From the NCBI GenBank assembly GCA_933228675.1, contig OW121743.1, positions 20,351,651-20,415,650 on the forward strand: a stretch of DNA of 64,000 nucleotides. Reading direction: 5' to 3'. Positions 13,401-22,400 of the stretch are shown piece after piece; the first letter of the stretch is position 1; each line of letters opens with the position of its first letter. The notes beneath the pieces were generated by a model. It had not been told where the DNA came from. It ran no database searches and saw only the letters and a program-made list of their open reading frames with translations. A program made the translations under genes and the position numbers. Origin of the DNA: Stomorhina lunata. Lineage: Eukaryota; Arthropoda; Insecta; Diptera; Rhiniidae.

Positions 13401-16400
13401 AATATACGAATATCGATATATAAAAAGCCCTCCTATCTCATTATTATGATATAGTATATGAAGAAGCAAACAAATATGAAACCAGGAAAACGAATAAAAC
13501 TCAAAATCCTGCAACTCTGCCAGCTATAATTTATTTCATATAAAGAAATGCCTTTGTTTTTAAAAACCTTTTTTAGATAAAAGTGTATGACGTAAATTTT
13601 TTCTGGTTACTTTATGTAAATGTTTCGCTAGTGTAAAGAAAATATACATTTTAAGTTTTGCGTGTTTTTTTTAAGGGGGGCAAATACAAAAGTTTTATGC
13701 AAATACGAATTTTGTGGAAACATGCCAGCATGAAAATATAAGAAATTACATATTTTCACATTTTCTCTAAAAATAAGATATTTTTGAAAAAACTCTAATA
13801 AAAATTAAAATATTTTTTAAATTCCTAAAAAAAAGAAATTTTTTTAAAATTTTTTTATAAAAAAAGACATTTTTACAAAATTTTTTTATAAAAAAAGAAA
13901 TTTTATTTTTTTTTTTTTTTTTTTTATAAAAACTAGAATTTTTTTGATAAACTTCCTATATAAAAATAGGAAATTTTTGAAAAATTTCCTATAAAAATAG
14001 GAAATTTTTGAAAAATTTCCTATAAAAATAGGAAATTTTTGAAAAATTTCCTATAAAAATAGGAAATTTTTGAAAAATTTCCTATAAAAATAGGAAATTT
14101 TTGAAAAATTTCCTATAAAAATAGGAAATTTTTGAAAATTTTCCTATAAAAATAGGAAATTTTTGAAAAATTTCCTATAAAAATAGGAAATTTTTGAAAA
14201 ATTTCCTATAAAAATAGGAAATTTTTGAAAAATTTCCTATAAAAATAGGAAATTTTTGAAAAATGTCCTATAAAAATAGGAAATTTTTGAAAAATTTCCT
14301 ATAAAAATAGGAAATTTTTGAAAAATTTCCTATAAAAAGAGGAAATTTTTGAAAAATTTCCTATAAAAATAGGAAATTTTTGAAAAATTTCCTATAAAAA
14401 TAGGAAATTTTTGAAAAATTTCCTATAAAAATAGGAAATTTTTGAAAAATTTCCTATAAAAATAGGAAATTTTTGAAAAATTTCCTATAAAAATAGGAAA
14501 TTTTTGAAAAATTTCCTATATAAACAGGAAATTTTTGAAAAATTTCCTATAAAAATAGGAAATTTTTGAAAAATTTCCTATAAAAATAGGAAATTTTTGA
14601 AAAATTTCCTATAAAAATAGGAAATTTTTGAAAAATTTCCTATAAAAATAGGAAATTTTTGAAAAATTTCCTATAAAAATAGGAAATTTTTGAAAAATTT
14701 CCTATAAAAATAGGAAATTTTTGAAAATTTTCCTATAAAAATAGGAAATTTTTGAAAAATTTCCTATAAAAATAGGAAATTTTTGAAAAATTTCCTATAA
14801 AAATAGGAAATTTTTGAAAAATGTCCTATAAAAATAGGAAATTTTTGAAAAATTTCCTATAAAAATAGGAAATTTTTGAAAAATTTCCTATAAAAATAGG
14901 AAATTTTTGAAAAATTTCCTATAAAAATAGGAAATTTTTGAAAAATTTCCTATAAAAATAGGAAATTTTTGAAAAATTTCCTATAAAAATAGGAAATTTT
15001 TGAAAAATTTCCTATAAAAATAGGAAATTTTTGAAAAATTTCCTATAAAAACAGGAAATTTTTGAAAAATTTCCGATAAAAATGGGAAATTTTTGAAAAA
15101 TTTCCTATAAAAATAGGAAATTTTTGAAAAATTTCCTATAAAAATAGGAAATTTTTGAAAAATTTCCTATAAAAATAGGAAATTTTTGAAAAATTTCCTA
15201 TAAAAATCGGAAATTTTTGAAAAATTTCCTATAAAAATAGGAAATTTTTGAAAAATTTCCTATAAAAATAGGAAATTTTTGAAAAATTTCCTATAAAAAT
15301 AGGAAATTTTTGAAAAATTTCCTATAAAAATAGGAAATTTTTGAAAAATTTCCTATAAAAATAGGAAATTTTTGAAAAATTTCCTATAAAAATAGGAAAT
15401 TTTTGAAAAATTTCCTATAAAAATAGGAAATTTTTGAAAAATTTCCTATAAAAATAGGAAATTTTTGAAAAATTTCCTATAAAAATAGGAAATTTTTGAA
15501 AAATTTCCTATAAAAATAGGAAATTTTTGAAAAATTTCCTATAAAAATAGGAAATTTTTGAAAAATTTCCTATAAAAATAGGAAATTTTTGAAAAATTTC
15601 CTATAAAAATAGGAAATTTTTGAAAAATTTCCTATAAAAATAGGAAATTTTTGAAAAATTTCCTATAAAAATAGGAAATTTTTGAAAAATTTCCTATAAA
15701 AATAGGAAATTTTTGAAAAATTTCCTATAAAAATAGGAAATTTTTGAAAAATTTCCTATCAAAATTGGAAATTTTTGAAAATTTTCCTATAAAAATAGGA
15801 AATTTTTGAAAAATTTCCTATAAAAATAGGAAATTTTTGAAAAATTTCCTATAAAAATAGGAAATTTTTGAAAAATTTCCTATAAAAATAGGAAATTTTT
15901 GAAAAATTTCCTATAAAAATAGGAAATTTTTGAAAAATTTCCTATAAAAATAGGAAATTTTTGAAAAATTTCCTATTAAAATAAGAAATTTTTGAAAAAT
16001 TTCCTATAAAAATAGGAAATTTTTGAAAAATTTCCTATAAAAATAGGAAATTTTTGAAAAATTTCCTATAAAAATAGGAAATTTTTGAAAAATTTCCTAT
16101 AAAAACAGGAAATTTTTGAAAAATTTCCTATAAAAATAGGAAATTTTTGAAAAATGTCCTATAAAAATAGGAAATTTTTGAAAAATGTCCTATAAAAATA
16201 GGAAATTTTTGAAAAATTTCCTATAAAAATAGGAAATTTTTGAAAAATTTCCTATAAAAATAGGAAATTTTTGAAAAATTTCCTATAAAAATAGGAAATT
16301 TTTGAAAAATTTCCTATAAAAATAGGAAATTTTTGAAAAATTTCCTATAAAAATAGGAAATTTTTGAAAAATTTCCTATAAAAATAGGAAATTTTTGAAA

Positions 16401-19400
16401 AATTTCCTATAAAAATAGGAAATTTTTGAAAAATTTCCTATAAAAATAGGAAATTTTTGAAAAATTTCCTATAAAAATAGGAAATTTTTGAAAAATTTCC
16501 TATAAAAATAGGAAATTTTTGAAAAATTTCCTATAAAAATAGGAAATTTTTGAAAAATTTCCTATAAAAATAGGAAATTTTTGAAAAATTTCCTATAAAA
16601 ATAGGAAATTTTTGAAAAATTTCCTATAAAAATAGGAAATTTTTGAAAAATTTCCTATAAAAATAGGAAATTTTTGAAAAATTTCCTATAAAGATAGGAA
16701 ATTTTTGAAAAATTTCCTATAAAAATAGGAAATTTTTGAAAAATTTCCTATAAAAATAGGAAATTTTTGAAAAATTTCCTATAAAAATAGGAAATTTTTG
16801 AAAAATTTCCTATAAAAATAGGAAATTTTTGAAAAATTTCCTATAAAAATAGGAAATTTTTGAAAAATTTCCTATAAAAATAGGAAATTTTTGAAAAATT
16901 TCCTATAAAAATAAGAAAGTTTTAAAAAATTTCCTATAAAAATAGGAAATTTTTGAAAAATTTCCTATAAAAATAGGAAATTTTTGAAAAATTTCCTATA
17001 AAAATAGGAAATTTTTGAAAAATTTCCTATAAAAATAGGAAATTTTTGAAAAATTTCCTATAAAAATAGGAAATTTTTGAAAAATTTCCTATAAAAATAG
17101 GAAATTTTTGAAAAATTTCCTATAAAAATAGGAAATTTTTGAAAAATTTCCTATAAAAATAGGAAATTTTTGAAAAATTTCCTATAAAAATAGGAAATTT
17201 TTGAAAAATTTCCTATAAAAATAGGAAATTTTTGAAAAATTTCCTATAAAAATAGGAAATTTTTGAAAAATTTCCTATAAAAATAGGAAATTTTTGAAAA
17301 ATTTCCTATAAAAATAGGAAATTTTTGAAAAATTTCCTAAAAAAATAGGAAATTTTTGAAAAATTTCCTAAAAAAATAGGAAATTTTTGAAAAATTTCCT
17401 AAAAAATAGGAAATTTTTGAAAATTTTCCTAAAAAAAATAGTAAATTTTTGAAAAATTTCCTATAAAAATAGGAAATTTTTGAAAAATTTCCTATAAAAA
17501 TAGGAAATTTTTGAAAAATTTCCTATAAAAATAGGAAATTTTTGAAAAATTTCCTATAAAAATAGGAAATTTTTGAAAAATTTCCTATAAAAATAGGAAA
17601 TTTTTGAAAAATTTCCTATAAAAATAGGAAATTTTTGAAAAATTTCCTATAAAAATAGGAAATTTTTGAAAAATTTCCTATAAAAATAGGAAATTTTTGA
17701 AAAATTTCCTATAAAAATAGGAAATTTTTGAAAAATTTCCTATAAAAATAGGAAATTTTTGAAAAATTTCCTATAAAAATAGGAAATTTTTGAAAAATTT
17801 CCTATAAAAATAGGAAATTTTTGAAAAGTTTCCTATAAAAATAGGAAATTTTTGAAAAATTTCCTATAAAAATAGGAAATTTTTGAAAAATTTCCTATAA
17901 AAATAGGAAATTTTTGAAAAATTTCCTATAAAAATAGGAAATTTTTGAAAAATTTCCTATAAAAATAGGAAATTTTTGAAAAATTTCCTATAAAAATAGG
18001 AAATTTTTGAAAAATTTCCTATAAAAATAGGAAATTTTTGAAAAATTTCCTATAAAAATAGGAAATTTTTGAAAAATTTCCTATAAAAATAGGAAATTTT
18101 TGAAAAATTTCCTATAAAAATAGGAAATTTTTGAAAAATTTCCTATAAAAATAGGAAATTTTTGAAAAATTTCCTATAAAAATAGGAAATTTTTGAAAAA
18201 TTTCCTATAAAAATAGGAAATTTTTGAAAAATTTCCTATAAAAATAGGAAATTTTTGAAAAATTTCCTATAAAAATAGGAAATTTTTGAAAAATTTCCTA
18301 TAAAAATAGGAAATTTTTGAAAAATTTCCTATAAAAATAGGAAATTTTTGAAAAATTTCCTATAAAAATAGGAAATTTTTGAAAAATTTCCTATAAAAAT
18401 AGGAAATTTTTGAAAAATTTCCTATAAAAATAGGAAATTTTTGAAAAATTTCCTATAAAAATAGGAAATTTTTGAAAAATTTCCTATAAAAATAGGAAAT
18501 TTTTGAAAAATTTCCTATAAAAATAGGAAATTTTTGAAAAATTTCCTATAAAAATAGGAAATTTTTGAAAAATTTCCTATAAAAATAGGAAATTTTTGAA
18601 AAATTTCCTATAAAAATAGGAAATTTTTGAAAAATTTCCTATAAAAATAGGAAATTTTTGAAAAATTTCCTATAAAAATAGGAAATTTTTGAAAAATTTC
18701 CTATAAAAATAGGAAATTTTTGAAAAATTTCCTATAAAAATAGGAAATTTTTGAAAAATTTCCTATAAAAATAGGAAATTTTTGAAAAATTTCCTATAAA
18801 AATAGGAAATTTTTGAAAAATTTCCTATAAAAATAGGAAATTTTTGAAAAATTTCCTATAAAAATAGGAAATTTTTGAAAAATTTCCTATAAAAATAGGA
18901 AATTTTTGAAAAATTTCCTATAAAAATAGGAAATTTTTGAAAAATTTCCTATAAAAATAGGAAATTTTTGAAAAATTTCCTATAAAAATAGGAAATTTTT
19001 GAAAAATTTCCTATAAAAATAGGAAATTTTTGAAAAATTTCCTATAAAAATAGGAAATTTTTGAAAAATTTCCTATAAAAATAGGAAATTTTTGAAAAAT
19101 TTCCTATAAAAATAGGAAATTTTTGAAAAATTTCCTATAAAAATAGGAAATTTTTGAAAAATTTCCTATAAAAATAGGAAATTTTTGAAAAATTTCCTAT
19201 AAAAATAGGAAATTTTTGAAAAATTTCCTATAAAAATAGGAAATTTTTGAAAAATTTCCTATAAAAATAGGAAATTTTTGAAAAATTTCCTATAAAAATA
19301 GGAAATTTTTGAAAAATTTCCTATAAAAATAGGAAATTTTTGAAAAATTTCCTATAAAAATAGGAAATTTTTGAAAAATTTCCTATAAAAATAGGAAATT

Positions 19401-22400
19401 TTTGAAAAATTTCCTATAAAAATAGGAAATTTTTGAAAAATTTCCTATAAAAATAGGAAATTTTTGAAAAATTTCCTATAAAAATAGGAAATTTTTGAAA
19501 AATTTCCTATAAAAATAGGAAATTTTTGAAAAATTTCCTATAAAAATAGGAAATTTTTTTTTTTTCCTATAAAAATAGGAAATTTTTGAAAAATTTCCTA
19601 TAAAAATAGGAAATTTTTGAAAAATTTCCTATAAAAATAGGAAATTTTTGAAAAATTTCCTATAAAAATAGGAAATTTTTGAAAAATTTCCTATAAAAAT
19701 AGGAAATTTTTGAAAAATTTCCTATAAAAATAGGAAATTTTTGAAAAATTTCCTATAAAAATAGGAAATTTTTGAAAAATTTCCTATAAAAATAGGAAAT
19801 TTTTGAAAAATTTCCTATAAAAATAGGAAATTTTTGAAAAATTTCCTATAAAAATAGGAAATTTTTGAAAAATTTCCTATAAAAATAGGAAATTTTTGAA
19901 AAATTTCCTATAAAAATAGGAAATTTTTGAAAAATTTCCTATAAAAATAGGAAATTTTTGAAAAATTTCCTATAAAAATAGGAAATTTTTGAAAAATTTC
20001 CTATAAAAATAGGAAATTTTTGAAAAATTTCCTATAAAAATAGGAAATTTTTGAAAAATTTCCTATAAAAATAGGAAATTTTTGAAAAATTTCCTATAAA
20101 AATAGGAAATTTTTGAAAAATTTCCTATAAAAATAGGAAATTTTTGAAAAATTTCCTATAAAAATAGGAAATTTTTGAAAAATTTCCTATAAAAATAGGA
20201 AATTTTTGAAAAATTTCCTATAAAAATAGGAAATTTTTGAAAAATTTCCTATAAAAATAGGACATTTTTGAAAAATTTCCTATAAAAATAGGAAATTTTT
20301 GAAAAATTTCCTATAAAATTTCCTATAAAAATAGGAAATTTTTGAAAAATTTCCTATAAAAATAATAAATTTTTGAAAAATTTCCTATAAAAATAGGAAA
20401 TTTTTGAAAAATTTCCTATAAAAATAGGAAATTTTTGAAAAATTTCCTATAAAAATAGGAAATTTTTGAAAAATTTCCTATAAAAATAGGAAATTTTTGA
20501 AAAATTTTCTATAAAAAGGGAATTTTTGAAAAATTTCCTATAAAAAAGGAAATTTTTGAAAAATCTCCTATAAAAAAGGAAATTTTTGAAAAATTTCCTA
20601 TAAAAATAGGAAATTTTTGAAACATTTCCTACAAAAATAAGAAATTTTTTATCTTAGGCTTTGAGTTAAAAAAAAAAGAATTTGTATGGTTGCCTCCTTT
20701 TCCACATAAAGGCAGCTGTTTAATGTAGTGAACTGTAAAAAGGTTCAATGATGTTAGTCTCTTGGCTACAGTTTAATCAAAATCACTGGGAAAAAATTAC
20801 TTATGAAAAACCAATAAATTTTAAATTAACTTTTTCTAAACAATTTTCTTTGAAGCCCTTAAATATGCAGCAGAATTAAGTTATTTTCTTAATCCTTTGG
20901 ACTATAATTTGTTACTTTGATTACCGCAAAGTTTAAGGTCAAATTTATTTATCTTTAAATTTTTATTAATCCCTAATGTATGCCATAGTTACACGTGTGC
21001 AAAATTGCTGAAAATGTTTTAAACTTTTGTTTTTTTTTTTAATGATGCCTAAGGTTATTTAGACTTTAATTTAAGATTAGTTTTATTTGACATTAAAAAA
21101 GTAATTAAAGGTTTTAAATGTAAAAATTGTTAAAAGAATAAAATAATCTTTGAACTTTATTGCATTATGACATAAAAATTAATTAATGGTACTCATTTGA
21201 TACTTTTAGGGATTTCGTTGAAAAAAAGATAAAATTATTAGTCGACAATTTTTACGAATTAAAATCTCAGATTTCTGAGAAAATATTTTTGCATACTTTA
21301 AGGTTGATTTAGAAAATTTTATTGCATTCAAGTGAAGTATAAATATTTTGAAATAAAAATTTTCTTAACTCTCAAAAGAATATAGTTTTCATTTATTTAC
21401 ATACATAATATGATTCATACCACGTCTATTCGATAAAATTTGAAATCTTTGATTCATATAAAAATTCGCTGTTTGCTATGAAGTAAAAAAATGTTGCATA
21501 CTTTTAGGTAGATTTAAGTGAAGTATAAATATTTGAAATTGAAAATGAAATGAATAGTTTCTCAACGTTTTTGACAGACACCTGATAATATAGTTCTTAT
21601 GCTTTACATACATAATGGGATTTATACTACAACTCGTAATTGTATGTAGCACATTTTTGAATAACGATTAAATGATGTATTGCTTTTTATTAAGAATTTC
21701 TTTGGAAATCATATATTATACCAGGAGCTGTAGATTTATAGTATTTGCAACGAATTGAAATTTGTAATTTTTAAGGAAATCTTGTAGCATACTTTTAGGT
21801 ATATTTAGAAAAGTTTATTTATTTAAACTGACAACAATTTTGAACTAAAATTTAAATGAATAGTTTTTCTTATTGTATTCTTAGCGATGTCAACAAACTT
21901 CTGAAGTATCATTCTTAATTATATCACTTTGCCTAAATGTATGCTCCACAGAATAAAATAATCTTTGAACTTTATTGCATTATGACATAAAAATTAATTA
22001 ATGGTACTCATTTGATACTTTTAGGGATTTCGTTGAAAAAAAGATAAAATTATTAGTCGACAATTTTTACGAATTAAAATCTCAGATTTCTGAGAAAATA
22101 TTTTTGCATACTTTAAGGTTGATTTAGAAAATTTTATTGCATTCAAGTGAAGTATAAATATTTTGAAATAAAAATTTTCTTAACTCTCAAAAGAATATAG
22201 TTTTCATTTATTTACATACATAATATGATTCATACCACGTCTATTCGATAAAATTTGAAATCTTTGATTCATATAAAAATTCGCTGTTTGCTATGAAGTA
22301 AAAAAATGTTGCATACTTTTAGGTAGATTTAAGTGAAGTATAAATATTTGAAATTGAAAATGAAATGAATAGTTTCTCAACGTTTTTGACAGACACCTGA

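Noticed and set aside
13952..20650. CRISPR-like repeat array
   Set aside because: The repeats are contiguous without unique spacers, and the genome is eukaryotic.
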